A DNA stretch of 64,000 nt from Cohaesibacter intestini (GTDB taxonomy: Bacteria; Pseudomonadota; Alphaproteobacteria; Rhizobiales; Cohaesibacteraceae): NCBI RefSeq assembly GCF_003324485.1, contig NZ_QODK01000002.1, positions 434,001-498,000 on the forward strand, in the 5' to 3' direction. Positions within the stretch are counted from its first letter, which is position 1, and every line of letters begins with the position of its first letter. Shown piece by piece: positions 55,042-63,734 of the stretch. The position numbers were made by a program, and so were the translations under genes. The notes under the pieces were generated by a model. That model was not told where the DNA came from. It worked only from the letters and a program-made list of their open reading frames with translations, and searched no databases.

Positions 55042-55938
55042 ATGAAGATTTTTGTGACCGGGGGAACTGGTCTGGTAGGCAGCGCTGTTGTAAAAGCCTT
55101 GATTGCGCAAGGACATACGCCCACAACTTTGGCCCGTTCCGATGCCAGCGCCGACATTCAAAGCGCCATGGGGGCAACGCCTGTGCGCGGCAGTCTGACC
55201 GAACCCGAACATTGGGTCGATGAGGCGCTGGCACACGACGGCATCATCCATGCTGCGGCCACATTCGAGCATGACATGGGCGATGTCGATCACAAACTGA
55301 TCTCCAGTCTACTCGACGCGGCAAAAGATCTGCCTGCAGACAGGAAACTGCCCTTCCTTTACACCGGCGGCTGCTGGCTCTATCCGGAAGAACCGGTGAT
55401 TCCCATCACCGAGCGCCATGTGCTCGATCCATTGCCGGAATTCGCCTGGACGCTGGACAGCATCGAGCAATTGCATGCCAGCCCCAATATGCTGTTGACC
55501 GTCATTCACCCGGCCCTGGTGGTTGCGCCGGGTCGCGGCCTGATCGCCGATTATGCCCGAGACTTGAGGGAAAATGGCAAAATCACCATCACCGGTGCAA
55601 CCGACACCCACTTCCCCTTCATTCAGGCCGACGATCTGGCCGACCTCTATGTTCGCGCCCTCGACAATCGCGGCGATGGCCTGCTGCTCAACGCCACCGG
55701 CATCAAGAGCACCACGCCAGAAGAGGTTGGCAAACTGGTCGCCAACAAACTGGGCCTGCCCTATGAGGCCAATGTGATCACCTTGGAAGAAGCGCAAAAA
55801 CGCTATGGCAACTGGGCCTCGGGCTTTGCCCGGTCCCAACGCATGGAAGCCGACCGCGCCAAGGATTTGCTTGACTGGCAACCCAGCTATGACACAATCG
55901 AAGCCATGGTCGACAACAGCTTGTCAAAGCTGGACTGA
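55042..55938 (+). CDS. NAD(P)-dependent epimerase/dehydratase family protein
   Basis: 298 residues. A Rossmann fold of the extended SDR type: KIFVTGGTGLVGSAVVKALIAQGH is the nucleotide loop. GIIHAAATFEHDMG follows; FLYTGGCWLYPE is the strand before the active site. The usual YxxxK is not obvious, so it may be an atypical SDR that binds NADP without catalysing a normal epimerisation. AAGGAAG supports the start. It is divergent from DUF1489 and ends in a strong terminator. Confidence 0.85.
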   Translation: MKIFVTGGTGLVGSAVVKALIAQGHTPTTLARSDASADIQSAMGATPVRGSLTEPEHWVDEALAHDGIIHAAATFEHDMGDVDHKLISSLLDAAKDLPADRKLPFLYTGGCWLYPEEPVIPITERHVLDPLPEFAWTLDSIEQLHASPNMLLTVIHPALVVAPGRGLIADYARDLRENGKITITGATDTHFPFIQADDLADLYVRALDNRGDGLLLNATGIKSTTPEEVGKLVANKLGLPYEANVITLEEAQKRYGNWASGFARSQRMEADRAKDLLDWQPSYDTIEAMVDNSLSKLD

Positions 55939-55954
55939 TCCGGGCACCAGCAAA

Positions 55955-55982
55955 CAAAAAAGCAGCCAAAGGCTGCTTTTTT
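55955..55982. terminator. Bidirectional terminator
   Basis: A-run, GCAGCC, AAA, GGCTGC, T-run: a compact stem that can stop the epimerase transcript on the plus strand and the carboxylase transcript on the minus strand. Confidence 0.92.
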
Positions 55983-56004
55983 CTTGTTTTCCGGTCAGAC
56001 TTGT

Positions 56005-57954
56005 TCAGGCCGCTTCCTCCTGTTCATATCGGACAACGGCAAACCCTTCTTCCACTTGCTCTCCGGCCCTTGCCGCAACAGCCGCAATCACCCCGTCAAA
56101 CGGCGCAACCACACTATGCTCCATCTTCATCGCCTCCACGATGAAGAGCCGATCGCCTTTTGCAACGGCCTGCCCTGCTTCGACAAAGATCGCTGTCACC
56201 TTGCCATGCATCGGAGCCCCAATCTGGCTACTTCCCGCCTCTTCCTCATGCTCATAATCATGCATCTTGGCGTGATACTGCCGGCCATCGACCACCACCA
56301 GCAAACCATCGGAAACCGGGAAAATATGCGGACTGGCAGTCGCATTCGAGCCGTCCAGCCCCATTCCCTCTTTGGTGAAGGACAGCGTCTGGAGTTGCTC
56401 TTCCCCGTCAATCACCACAGCCATTGTTTGGCGACGAGGCGCCCCGAGCTGGAAACCATCTGTCGCGTCCCATGGAGACGATGGTTCGTTGCTGCGCAGA
56501 GATTTGGCTGCTGCGAGACTCTCCACCCGATCCTGAAGGAAGTACCGCACAGCCGAGGCTGCCACCACGTGCCGTGCGCCATGATCTGGCGCAATCAGCC
56601 CATCAAGACGCGCATCGATGAAGCCGGTGTCAAATCGCTCCGCCAAAAAGTCCGGATGGCTGGCCAGTTGAGCCAGAAAAGCCGCGTTGGTCTTGGGCCC
56701 CGCCACCGCGCTCTGACGCAAAACCGAGGCGAGCTTGGCCATCGCCGCCGCGCGATTGTCCGCATGCACAATCACCTTGGCAATCATCGGATCATAGAAA
56801 GGCGAAATGTCATCGCCCATCTCGACACCGGAATCGATCCGTACCCCCTCTCCATCAGCAAAGGATAGAGCATGTAATCGACCGGTCGACGGCAAGAAGC
56901 CATTTTCCGGATCTTCCGCATAAAGCCGTGCCTCCACCGCATGACCGACCAGAGGAATAGCGCTCTGGGCCAGAGGCAAAGGCTTTCCATTGGCGATATC
57001 AAACTGCCAGGCCACAAGATCCTGCCCGGTGATTGCCTCGGTTACAGGATGTTCGACCTGCAAACGGGTATTCATCTCCATGAAGAAAAAGCCGTCTGAA
57101 TTCAGGCCGTTGGATCCATCAACGATGAATTCCACCGTCCCGGCCCCCTGATAGCCAACCGCCAGAGCCGCCTTAACGGCCGCTGCCCCCATCGCTTCGC
57201 GCAGCGCGGCCGTCATACCGGGCGCAGGGGCTTCTTCGATCACCTTTTGATGGCGGCGCTGCAAGGAGCAATCGCGCTCATAAAGATGGACGGCCTGACC
57301 ATGGCTGTCAGCAAAGACCTGAATTTCGATATGGCGGGGATTTTTCACAAAGCGTTCAATCAGCACATTTGGATCACCAAAGGCATTCTGCCCTTCGCGT
57401 TGGGCTGATTCCAGCGCGGCGGGAAAGTCCTCATCCCGCTCAACCAGACGCATGCCCTTGCCGCCGCCACCCGAAACCGCCTTGATCAGCACCGGATAAC
57501 CAATCTGACGCGCTTGGTCATGCAGGAAGGCCGGGCCCTGATTGTCCCCGTGATAGCCGGGCACCACCGGCACGCCAGCAGCCTCCATCAAGGCCTTGGC
57601 CCGGTCCTTCTGCCCCATCGCCTCAATCGCCTTCGGACCGGGGCCGATAAAGATGACCCCGGCATCTGCACAGGCCTTGGCAAAGGCGGCATTCTCGGAC
57701 AGGAAGCCATAGCCGGGATGTATGGCTATCGCCCTGCTTTGCTTTGCAACGGCAATCACCTTGGCTGCATCCAGATAGCTCTCCGCCGCAGGAGCGGGGC
57801 CGATATGGTAGGCCTCATCCGCCGCACGCACATGGCGTGCCGATCGATCCGCATCGGAATAAACTGCGATGGTTCGAAGCCCCATCTGCCGCGCCGTCCT
57901 GATCACGCGACAAGCAATCTCGCCCCGATTGGCAATCAGCACACTGTCGATCAT
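56005..57954 (-). CDS. mccA: Methylcrotonyl-CoA carboxylase-type biotin carboxylase/carrier subunit
   Basis: 649 residues from ATG at 57954, with GGGGAGGAA upstream. The first 450 residues form the ATP-grasp biotin carboxylase (VLIANRGEIACRVIRTARQMG, HPGYGFLSENA, the Gly-rich loop of VSGGGGKGMRLV and FMEMNTRLQVEHPVTEAITG). The C-terminal end is the biotinyl domain, with the biotin Lys in VEAMKMEHSVVAP. It carboxylates biotin for the partner at 59111-60718. The pair fits leucine breakdown; acetyl-, propionyl- or geranyl-CoA carboxylases have the same layout, so substrate is inferred from the partner. Confidence 0.92.
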   Translation of the reverse strand: MIDSVLIANRGEIACRVIRTARQMGLRTIAVYSDADRSARHVRAADEAYHIGPAPAAESYLDAAKVIAVAKQSRAIAIHPGYGFLSENAAFAKACADAGVIFIGPGPKAIEAMGQKDRAKALMEAAGVPVVPGYHGDNQGPAFLHDQARQIGYPVLIKAVSGGGGKGMRLVERDEDFPAALESAQREGQNAFGDPNVLIERFVKNPRHIEIQVFADSHGQAVHLYERDCSLQRRHQKVIEEAPAPGMTAALREAMGAAAVKAALAVGYQGAGTVEFIVDGSNGLNSDGFFFMEMNTRLQVEHPVTEAITGQDLVAWQFDIANGKPLPLAQSAIPLVGHAVEARLYAEDPENGFLPSTGRLHALSFADGEGVRIDSGVEMGDDISPFYDPMIAKVIVHADNRAAAMAKLASVLRQSAVAGPKTNAAFLAQLASHPDFLAERFDTGFIDARLDGLIAPDHGARHVVAASAVRYFLQDRVESLAAAKSLRSNEPSSPWDATDGFQLGAPRRQTMAVVIDGEEQLQTLSFTKEGMGLDGSNATASPHIFPVSDGLLVVVDGRQYHAKMHDYEHEEEAGSSQIGAPMHGKVTAIFVEAGQAVAKGDRLFIVEAMKMEHSVVAPFDGVIAAVAARAGEQVEEGFAVVRYEQEEAA

Positions 57955-58051
57955 TGCATTTCCTCCCCAGAGAATGTTGGTTGATCTCATGCGTCATCCA
58001 ACATACCGGACCTTATTAAATCTCTATTTTATTTCAGGAAAAATTATCTCA

Positions 58052-58069
58052 ATTGACGTAAAAGTCAAT
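58052..58069. promoter_or_regulatory. ATTGAC-N6-GTCAAT inverted repeat upstream of mccA
   Basis: Perfect 6-bp arms around GTAAAA, 98 bases upstream of mccA. The left half extended, TTGACGTAA, recurs upstream of the mccB gene at 60847-60855 in opposite orientation. It resembles the sites of LiuR-type MerR regulators of leucine breakdown. Confidence 0.5.
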
Positions 58070-58163
58070 CAGTATTTAGATGCATCTCTGTCCGACCAGG
58101 CATCTAACCGCGATGCCAAATTCCCAAGGCCATGCGGCGATAACCCGCATACTCCTTGACGAA

Positions 58164-58206
58164 ATATTCGAATATACTAAATTAGGAACATCTGATGATA
58201 TTAGGA
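58164..58206. promoter_or_regulatory. Operator candidate of the sulfide-type ArsR regulator
   Basis: ATATTCGAATAT (58164-58175) is a perfect 12-bp palindrome. It overlaps a promoter-like region that begins TTGACG (58156-58161). ATTAGGA occurs as a direct repeat at 58181-58187 and 58200-58206. The distance to the regulator start is about 110 bases. BigR-type repressors bind AT-rich palindromes with ATTC and GAAT, as here. Confidence 0.5.
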
Positions 58207-58286
58207 TGAGGCCCAACACCAAACCGATGCCACACCTTCAAGTCACGATTCTTGGCACCGACCGACAAAACTGAGGCTCAACCATC

Positions 58287-58610
58287 ATGGCCATGGACCC
58301 AACCATCGAAGCACTGGCAGATGAAGCGGACAATGTCGCAAGGCTGCTGAAATTACTGGGCAATGCCAACCGCTTGCGTATTCTGTGCCAGTTGGTTGAC
58401 GGACCGGACAAGTCTGTCAACTCTCTCGCGGACACCCTCAATATCAGCCAAAGTGCCTTATCCCAACATCTGGCAAAAATGCGCGAAGATGGATTGATCA
58501 AGGGCAGTCGCGACGCCCAGACCATTTACTATTCCATATCCGACCCCAACGCTGAACAATTGCTCGGAGTGCTGAAAGATCTGTACTGCGCCTCAGATAC
58601 CGGCCAGTGA
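58287..58610 (+). CDS. ArsR-family regulator of the SqrR/BigR type
   Basis: 107 residues. The winged helix is LKLLGNANRLRILCQLVDGP, SVNSLADTLNISQSALSQHLAKMREDGLIK, then TIYYSISDP. It lacks the metal-binding Cys cluster of ArsR. Instead it has Cys34 and Cys101, 67 residues apart, close to the two cysteines (66 apart) with which SqrR and BigR sense persulfide. A rhodanese gene follows after 37 bp in the same direction, as in bigR operons. So it probably releases its operator when sulfane sulfur is present. The redox role is inferred. Confidence 0.85.
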   Translation: MAMDPTIEALADEADNVARLLKLLGNANRLRILCQLVDGPDKSVNSLADTLNISQSALSQHLAKMREDGLIKGSRDAQTIYYSISDPNAEQLLGVLKDLYCASDTGQ

Positions 58611-58647
58611 CACCTACTCAGCCCCCTATCAAGAAGATCCAACCAGA

Positions 58648-59049
58648 ATGGCAAAAAAGCAGATCGTCCAACAGATCAACCATGATGAAGCCAAAAAGCT
58701 CCTTGATGAAGGCGCAGTGTTGATTGATGTGCGTGAATCCATGGAGCTGATGGGCAAGAAGGTCCCTTCCGCCCTGCATCACCCGCTCTCAAGCCTCAAA
58801 GGCCCCATCGACACCAAAGGCGCTCCTGCCGCAATATTCTTTTGCGCGTCCGGCGCCCGGACCAATGGCTATGCCCGCCAATTGGCAGGCCTTGTTGACT
58901 GCGACGCCTACATGCTGACCGGTGGCATTCATGCCATTTCGCGGATGGGCGTGCAGACTGAGGGCGGTGGCGGCATGTTCAAGTTGTTCGGCCTGGCGGT
59001 TGCTGTGGTAGCAATCGGCTGGATGGCTGGATGGATTCCCGGCCTCTAA
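58648..59049 (+). CDS. Rhodanese with C-terminal membrane anchor
   Basis: 133 residues. A single rhodanese domain: AVLIDVRESMELMGKKVPSALHHPLSSL, then the catalytic loop FFCASGARTNGYA with Cys66. The last 20 residues (LFGLAVAVVAIGWMAGWIPGL) form a membrane helix. With the regulator before it, it should transfer sulfane sulfur at the inner face of the membrane. No sulfide-quinone reductase or persulfide dioxygenase is in the window. Confidence 0.9.
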   Translation: MAKKQIVQQINHDEAKKLLDEGAVLIDVRESMELMGKKVPSALHHPLSSLKGPIDTKGAPAAIFFCASGARTNGYARQLAGLVDCDAYMLTGGIHAISRMGVQTEGGGGMFKLFGLAVAVVAIGWMAGWIPGL

Positions 59050-59065
59050 GCCTGGCAACAAACCC

Positions 59066-59089
59066 AAAAAAGGGGCTCTCGCCCCTTTT
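59066..59089. terminator. Bidirectional terminator
   Basis: AAAAGGGGC and GCCCCTTTT pair around TCTC, between the rhodanese stop and the stop of the convergent mccB gene. Confidence 0.92.
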
Positions 59090-59110
59090 AAAAGCTCAAA
59101 CGGCTTGCCA

Positions 59111-60718
59111 TTACATGCGGAAGACACCGAACTTGGTCTCCGGCACAGGCGCATTGAGCGCAGCCGAGAAAGCCAGCCCCAGCACCCGGCGTGTCTCGGA
59201 CGGCATGATGATGCCATCATCCCACAGCCGCGCCGTGGCATAATAGGGATGCCCTTCCGCTTCGAACCGCTGCTGAATTGGATCTTTGAAGGCGGCTTCC
59301 TCCTCCTCAGACCATGCCCCGCCATCCGCTTCGATATTGTCGCGCTTGACGGTTGCCAACACATTGGCGGCCTGCTCACCCCCCATCACCGAAATCCGGC
59401 TATTGGGCCAGCTAAACAGGAAGCGCGGGCTATAGGCCCGACCACACATGCCATAATTGCCCGCCCCATAAGAGCCGCCCACCAGCACGGTGACTTTCGG
59501 CACTTGGGCGCAGGCCACAGCGGTCACCAATTTTGCCCCGTCCTTGGCGATGCCGCCTGCTTCATAATCGCGCCCCACCATGAAGCCGGTGATATTCTGC
59601 AAAAATAGCAAAGGAATCCGGCGCTGGCAGCAGAGCTCGATGAAATGCGCGCCCTTCTGAGCACTCTCGGAGAAGAGAATGCCATTGTTGGCGATGATCC
59701 CCACCGGCATGCCATAGATATGGGCAAAGCCGGTTACCAGAGTGGTGCCGAAACGGGCCTTGAACTCATCAAAACGCGATCCATCCACCAGACGGGCAAT
59801 CACCTCGCGAATGTCATATTGCTTTTTCAAGTCGACAGGCACGATACCATTCAACTCGTCAGGATCGAACAACGGCTCGACCGGTTCGCGCAATTCGATA
59901 TCGACATCCTTGCGGCGATTGAGATTACCCACCACTGAGCGGGCAATTTCCAGCGCATGAGCGTCATTCAGCGCATAATGGTCCGCAACACCGGACGTTT
60001 TGGTATGGACATCGGCCCCGCCCAGATCCTCGGCACTGACCACTTCCCCGGTTGCCGCCTTCACCAACGGAGGCCCGGCGAGAAAGATGGTCCCCTGCTC
60101 CTTGACGATGATCGTTTCATCCGACATGGCCGGCACATAGGCCCCACCGGCGGTGCAAGAGCCCATCACCACGGCAATCTGCGGAATGCCCATCGATGAC
60201 ATGGTCGCCTGATTGAAGAAAATCCGACCAAAATGCTCCTTGTCGGGAAAGACTTCGGTCTGCTGCGGCAGGTTGGCTCCGCCAGAATCCACCAGATACA
60301 AACAAGGCAAGCGGTTTTCCTGTGCCACTTCCTGCGCTCGCAAATGCTTCTTGACGGTCATCGGATAATAGGTGCCGCCCTTGATGGTCGCATCATTGCA
60401 AATGATCATACATTCGCGCCCTGCCACCCGGCCAATACCGGTGATCAGGCCCGCTCCATGAATGGCGGCATCATACATGTTGTTGGCAGCCAGCGGCGAC
60501 AATTCCAGGAACGGAGCGCCCGGATCGAGCAATTGCGTGACCCGGTCCCGCGGCAACAATTTGCCACGTGCCAAATGCCGCTCCCTCGCCCGTTCATTGC
60601 CACCCAGCGCCGCCTCCGCCCGCTTGGCCGCCAGATCCGACAGAAGCTCTTCCATCGCAGCGCGATTGGCCTGATAGTCTGCCGTTTCCGTCCGGATGTC
60701 CGATTGCAGAACGCTCAT
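59111..60718 (-). CDS. mccB: Methylcrotonyl-CoA carboxylase-type carboxyltransferase subunit
   Basis: 535 residues, the family's length. The two crotonase-like domains are complete: [18 protein letters not shown] and [17 protein letters not shown] with the CoA oxyanion loop, then [17 protein letters not shown] and [20 protein letters not shown]. The segment GANLPQQ and [21 protein letters not shown] are characteristic of methylcrotonyl-CoA carboxylase rather than propionyl-CoA carboxylase. It carboxylates 3-methylcrotonyl-CoA in leucine breakdown with MccA. Unusually it is separated from mccA by the sulfur-sensing pair on the other strand, with a terminator between, so each subunit has its own promoter. 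Confidence 0.93.
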   Translation of the reverse strand: MSVLQSDIRTETADYQANRAAMEELLSDLAAKRAEAALGGNERARERHLARGKLLPRDRVTQLLDPGAPFLELSPLAANNMYDAAIHGAGLITGIGRVAGRECMIICNDATIKGGTYYPMTVKKHLRAQEVAQENRLPCLYLVDSGGANLPQQTEVFPDKEHFGRIFFNQATMSSMGIPQIAVVMGSCTAGGAYVPAMSDETIIVKEQGTIFLAGPPLVKAATGEVVSAEDLGGADVHTKTSGVADHYALNDAHALEIARSVVGNLNRRKDVDIELREPVEPLFDPDELNGIVPVDLKKQYDIREVIARLVDGSRFDEFKARFGTTLVTGFAHIYGMPVGIIANNGILFSESAQKGAHFIELCCQRRIPLLFLQNITGFMVGRDYEAGGIAKDGAKLVTAVACAQVPKVTVLVGGSYGAGNYGMCGRAYSPRFLFSWPNSRISVMGGEQAANVLATVKRDNIEADGGAWSEEEEAAFKDPIQQRFEAEGHPYYATARLWDDGIIMPSETRRVLGLAFSAALNAPVPETKFGVFRM

Positions 60719-61026
60719 CTTTATCCTCCCTCACATCCCGAGTGACTTGCGGGCTTCAATCATCTCTGAACCGTCAAACCCTGCGCCACATATTTTGGCA
60801 CTACTTTACACAAGCACCGGAAAGAAATAAAGAAATTTAACGCAACTTACGTCAACTGCGCGAAATTGGCAGCACCTAGCTCAACACCCTGATATCCACT
60901 GGCTTTGCGCACTCCGTCGGGCAACCCCAAAGCCATGCCAGGAGGCATTGTCCCTCACCAATTGGTTCAATCCCGCGCGCTCCGGTTAGCAAAAGAGTGT
61001 GATCATCCCTTCGGAACGCACCCTGC
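60719..61026. other. 308-bp intergenic region upstream of mccB
   Basis: No gene. The TTGACGTAA element at 60847-60855 is the only notable site; the GC-rich remainder shows nothing I can name. Confidence 0.5.
60846..60855 (-). promoter_or_regulatory. TTGACGTAAG element upstream of mccB
   Basis: On the minus strand it reads TTGACGTAAG, 128 bases upstream of mccB. Its first nine bases equal those of the inverted repeat upstream of mccA. The second half-site is degenerate. Confidence 0.4.
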
Positions 61027-61428
61027 CTAGTCCTCAACCGCATCCACGGCCCCACCTGCCTCTTTCCACGCCCCAAAGCCACCGGACATATGCGCGACGG
61101 GTTTCAGGCCCATGGCTTGCATTTGCTGGGCCGCCAAAGCACTGCGCCAACCACCGGCACAGAAAAAGACAAATTTTTTGTCTTCGGCAAAGATTGGCTT
61201 GTGATAGGGGCTGGTTGGGCAAACCCAGAATTCGAGCATGCCGCGCGGCGCATGGAGCGCGCCGGGCATCCGCCCTTCCCTGTCCAACTCGCGAATGTCG
61301 CGGATATCGACAAAGACATGATCCTCACGGTCGAGCAAGGTCATGGCCTCTGCTATGTCAATCACATCGATTTCGGCTTCGGCGGCCGCGATCAGTTGCT
61401 TATAGGTTACGGTGATCTCTTGTGCCAC
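61027..61428 (-). CDS. Rhodanese-like sulfurtransferase, soluble
   Basis: 133 residues. DIAEAMTLLDREDHVFVDIRDIREL is the start of the domain; the active loop KFVFFCAGGWRSALAA holds Cys90. An N-terminal segment (MAQEITVTYKQLIAAAEAEI) resembles the part that precedes the domain in many thiosulfate sulfurtransferases. The loop CAGGWRSA differs from that of the rhodanese at 58648, so the two are not a recent duplicate. Monocistronic. Confidence 0.9.
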   Translation of the reverse strand: MAQEITVTYKQLIAAAEAEIDVIDIAEAMTLLDREDHVFVDIRDIRELDREGRMPGALHAPRGMLEFWVCPTSPYHKPIFAEDKKFVFFCAGGWRSALAAQQMQAMGLKPVAHMSGGFGAWKEAGGAVDAVED

Positions 61429-61500
61429 GTCGGCCTCCTCTTTTCACATTGGGTTCAAGAGGATCAAATTCGAACCGTTTTTGCAAGCAGGCCCAAAACA

Positions 61501-61532
61501 AAAAAAGCGCGGGCTGCCCCACGCTTTTTTTT
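61501..61532 (-). terminator. Terminator of the small-peptide gene
   Basis: AAAAAAGCG and CGCTTTTTT pair, with GGG/CCC inside; a long T-run stands on both sides. It lies 28 bases after the stop of the peptide gene at 61560. Confidence 0.85.
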
Positions 61533-61559
61533 AAAGAATAACAATGTCAGGTGTTTTCG

Positions 61560-61646
61560 TTAGCTAACAGCGACAACCGCTGTCTCGAATGCTCCGAAGA
61601 AATACACAATGGCCAAAACAGCGCCTAGCGCCAATACGGCTTTCAT
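61560..61646 (-). CDS. 28-residue single-span membrane peptide
   Basis: It reads MKAVLALGAVLAIVYFFGAF and ends ETAVVAVS, then TAA. A hydrophobic segment follows one Lys, as in many small membrane proteins. GGGG lies about 8 bases upstream of the ATG and a strong terminator 28 bases after the stop, while both neighbours are further away; so it looks like an independent transcript. Too short for most gene finders. The product could instead be a leftover signal peptide. I do not recognise it. Confidence 0.5.
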   Translation of the reverse strand: MKAVLALGAVLAIVYFFGAFETAVVAVS

Positions 61647-61960
61647 TGTGACACCCCAACAAGAAACGTCGACTTCTTTGTCCATGTCGCCTCAGCTGTC
61701 ACTTGACTATGTTGGTACCGCTCGCCCTCAGGCTGCGGTGGAGTGAGCCTGTGTTAATCTCTTGGAAAGGAAATAGCAATCATTAAGGCATGCATCAGAC
61801 GCAAACCTCCTATGGACTTCAGATTTCAACGATGAATCAATAAGCTAGGGACTCACAAAAGTGTGTGTAATGTGTCAGAATAGTGACGAACCGAACCTGT
61901 AACGTTACGGCAATTCAGCGCTAAATGCGACTTGAACTCAGACTCTAGGGATTTGTACTA
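61647..61960. other. 314-bp divergent region, peptide gene and DUF599 gene
   Basis: No further gene. A 10-bp palindrome GTAACGTTAC lies at 61899-61908, 53 bases upstream of the DUF599 start. Confidence 0.5.
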
Positions 61961-62671
61961 ATGGAACCATTCACCCTCATCGACCTGATCGGACTGGGTT
62001 GGTATGTCGCTTTCTGGGTGGGCTTTTCCTATCTCGCCGATCACTCACCTTTGCGCAAACGAACCTTGTCGAGCATGATGAATGCCCATCGCCGCCGATG
62101 GATGCAAACCATGGCACGCCGCAAACTGCGCATGGTCGACACCGCTATTATCAGTGGCCTGCAAAATGGGACAGCCTTTTTCGCTTCCACCTCGCTGCTG
62201 GCGATCGGCGCAGGCTTTGCCTTGTTGAACTCGACCGAATTGGCCCTGCAGATCACCCGCGATTTACCGCTTCCGGTTGAGACGACCCGCACCCTTTGGG
62301 AAATCAAGGCCCTGATCCTGATCTGCATCTATGTCTATGCCTTCTTCAAATTCGGCTGGGCCTACCGTTTGTTCAATTACACCTCGATCCTGATTGGAGC
62401 CCTCCCCTATCATGAGGATTTTGAACCGGACCATGTGATGGTCGATGAACAGGAGATGGTCGTGGCCATCGAACAGGTTGCCGAAATGAATGCGCTCGCC
62501 GGGCGCCACTTCAATCTGGGCCTGCGCGCTTTTTTCTTCTCGCTCGCATTGTTTGGCTGGTTCATTGATCCCCTGTTGCTGATGGCAGCAACAACCTTTG
62601 TCACAGGAGTGCTCATTCGACGACAGTTTTTCTCCCGTTCCAACAAGATGGCCCATCACCTCTTGCCATGA
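61961..62671 (+). CDS. DUF599 family membrane protein
   Basis: 236 residues. The family pattern is at the start: WYVAFWVGFSYLADHSPLRKRTLSSMMNAHRRRWM. About four hydrophobic segments follow (FASTSLLAIGAGFALLNS, ALILICIYVYAFFKFGWAY, FFFSLALFGWF and LLLMAATTFVTGVL). The FGWAYRLFNYTSILIGALP stretch is the second conserved block. No function is known for the family. Confidence 0.86.
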   Translation: MEPFTLIDLIGLGWYVAFWVGFSYLADHSPLRKRTLSSMMNAHRRRWMQTMARRKLRMVDTAIISGLQNGTAFFASTSLLAIGAGFALLNSTELALQITRDLPLPVETTRTLWEIKALILICIYVYAFFKFGWAYRLFNYTSILIGALPYHEDFEPDHVMVDEQEMVVAIEQVAEMNALAGRHFNLGLRAFFFSLALFGWFIDPLLLMAATTFVTGVLIRRQFFSRSNKMAHHLLP

Positions 62672-62812
62672 CAGCATATTTCTAGTAGCCAGAATCCCCT
62701 ATAGGGGCGCTGGATAAGCGCCTCTTTGCCTCTACCTGCCTGCTTTCTCAGCCATGTTTCCTTGGCTTGAGCCCCCATTGCCCACTTCATAGCTTGATAG
62801 GACAATCACGCG

Positions 62813-63718
62813 ATGCCGCCAAATACCATTCGCAAACCGACACCGCTTGATTTATCCGGCCTTCTGTTCCTCACCATCGTCTGGGCATCGGCCTTCATCG
62901 CCATCAAGGTGGCGGTACCGCAAACCGGTCCTTTCTGGCTGGCGGCCATCCGGGTCTGCATCGGCTTTGCTGTTCTGTTGCCATGGGCACTCTATCGCGG
63001 CCTGATGTTGCCCAAAAGCCTCAAGAGTTGGTCGTTTCTGCTGGTGGTCTCACTGTTGAATGTCGCAGTGCCCTTTCTGCTGATCTCGTGGGCAGAGTTG
63101 ACCATTTCGGCAGGTGTGACGTCATTGCTGCTGGGCACAGGCCCCTTGCTGGCATTGATCCTCAGCCACCTGACCACCCATGACGACAAGATCAATCTGC
63201 CCAAACTGATTGGCATTAGCTTCGGCTTTACGGGTATTGCATTGGTGGTCGGACGTGGTGCTCTGGCTGATTTGGGCAGCGGGCATATTCTGGCACAGAT
63301 TGCTGTTCTGGGCGCTTCGCTCTGCTATGCCTTGTCTGGTGCGATGATCCGCAAGATCACCGACATTCCACCGACCCGCCTTGCCACAATCATTCTGGGC
63401 ATGGCGTCGGTCGAGCTTGTCCTGCTTGCATCCATTCAGGGCATGCCGGACTTTGCAGCCATCGATGGCACCAGTTGGCTCAGTCTCATCTATCTTGGGC
63501 TGCTGCCAACCGGGGTGGCGACCATCATGCGCTATCGCCTGATCGGCACCATTGGCGCCAGTTTCTTCGCATTGGGAATGAATTTGATCCCGATCTTCGG
63601 GGTTCTGATGGGGGCTGTTTTGCTATCAGAAGAGGTGGCCCTGACCACTTGGGCTGCTTTGGCGCTGATCGTTCTTGGCCTGTTCGCCGCCAAAACCCCA
63701 CCAAAGAAACCCAATTAG
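62813..63718 (+). CDS. EamA-family (drug/metabolite) transporter
   Basis: 301 residues, ten hydrophobic segments as two EamA repeats. First repeat: TIVWASAFIAIKVAV to LLGTGPLLALIL with the AELTISAGVTSLLLG block. Second repeat: LSLIYLGLLPTGVATIMRYRLIGTIGASFFALGMNLIPIFGVLMG (given in part). The family exports amino acids, purines or toxic metabolites. No substrate can be read. It follows DUF599 after 141 bp. Confidence 0.9.
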   Translation: MPPNTIRKPTPLDLSGLLFLTIVWASAFIAIKVAVPQTGPFWLAAIRVCIGFAVLLPWALYRGLMLPKSLKSWSFLLVVSLLNVAVPFLLISWAELTISAGVTSLLLGTGPLLALILSHLTTHDDKINLPKLIGISFGFTGIALVVGRGALADLGSGHILAQIAVLGASLCYALSGAMIRKITDIPPTRLATIILGMASVELVLLASIQGMPDFAAIDGTSWLSLIYLGLLPTGVATIMRYRLIGTIGASFFALGMNLIPIFGVLMGAVLLSEEVALTTWAALALIVLGLFAAKTPPKKPN

Positions 63719-63734
63719 TCATCGGCTATACAGA

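Larger units (their letters stand above)
57955..58286. other. 332-bp divergent control region, mccA and the ArsR-type gene
   Basis: No gene. It holds the TTGAC inverted repeat for mccA, the ATATTCGAATAT palindrome and a direct repeat of ATTAGGA for the regulator gene. Confidence 0.6.
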
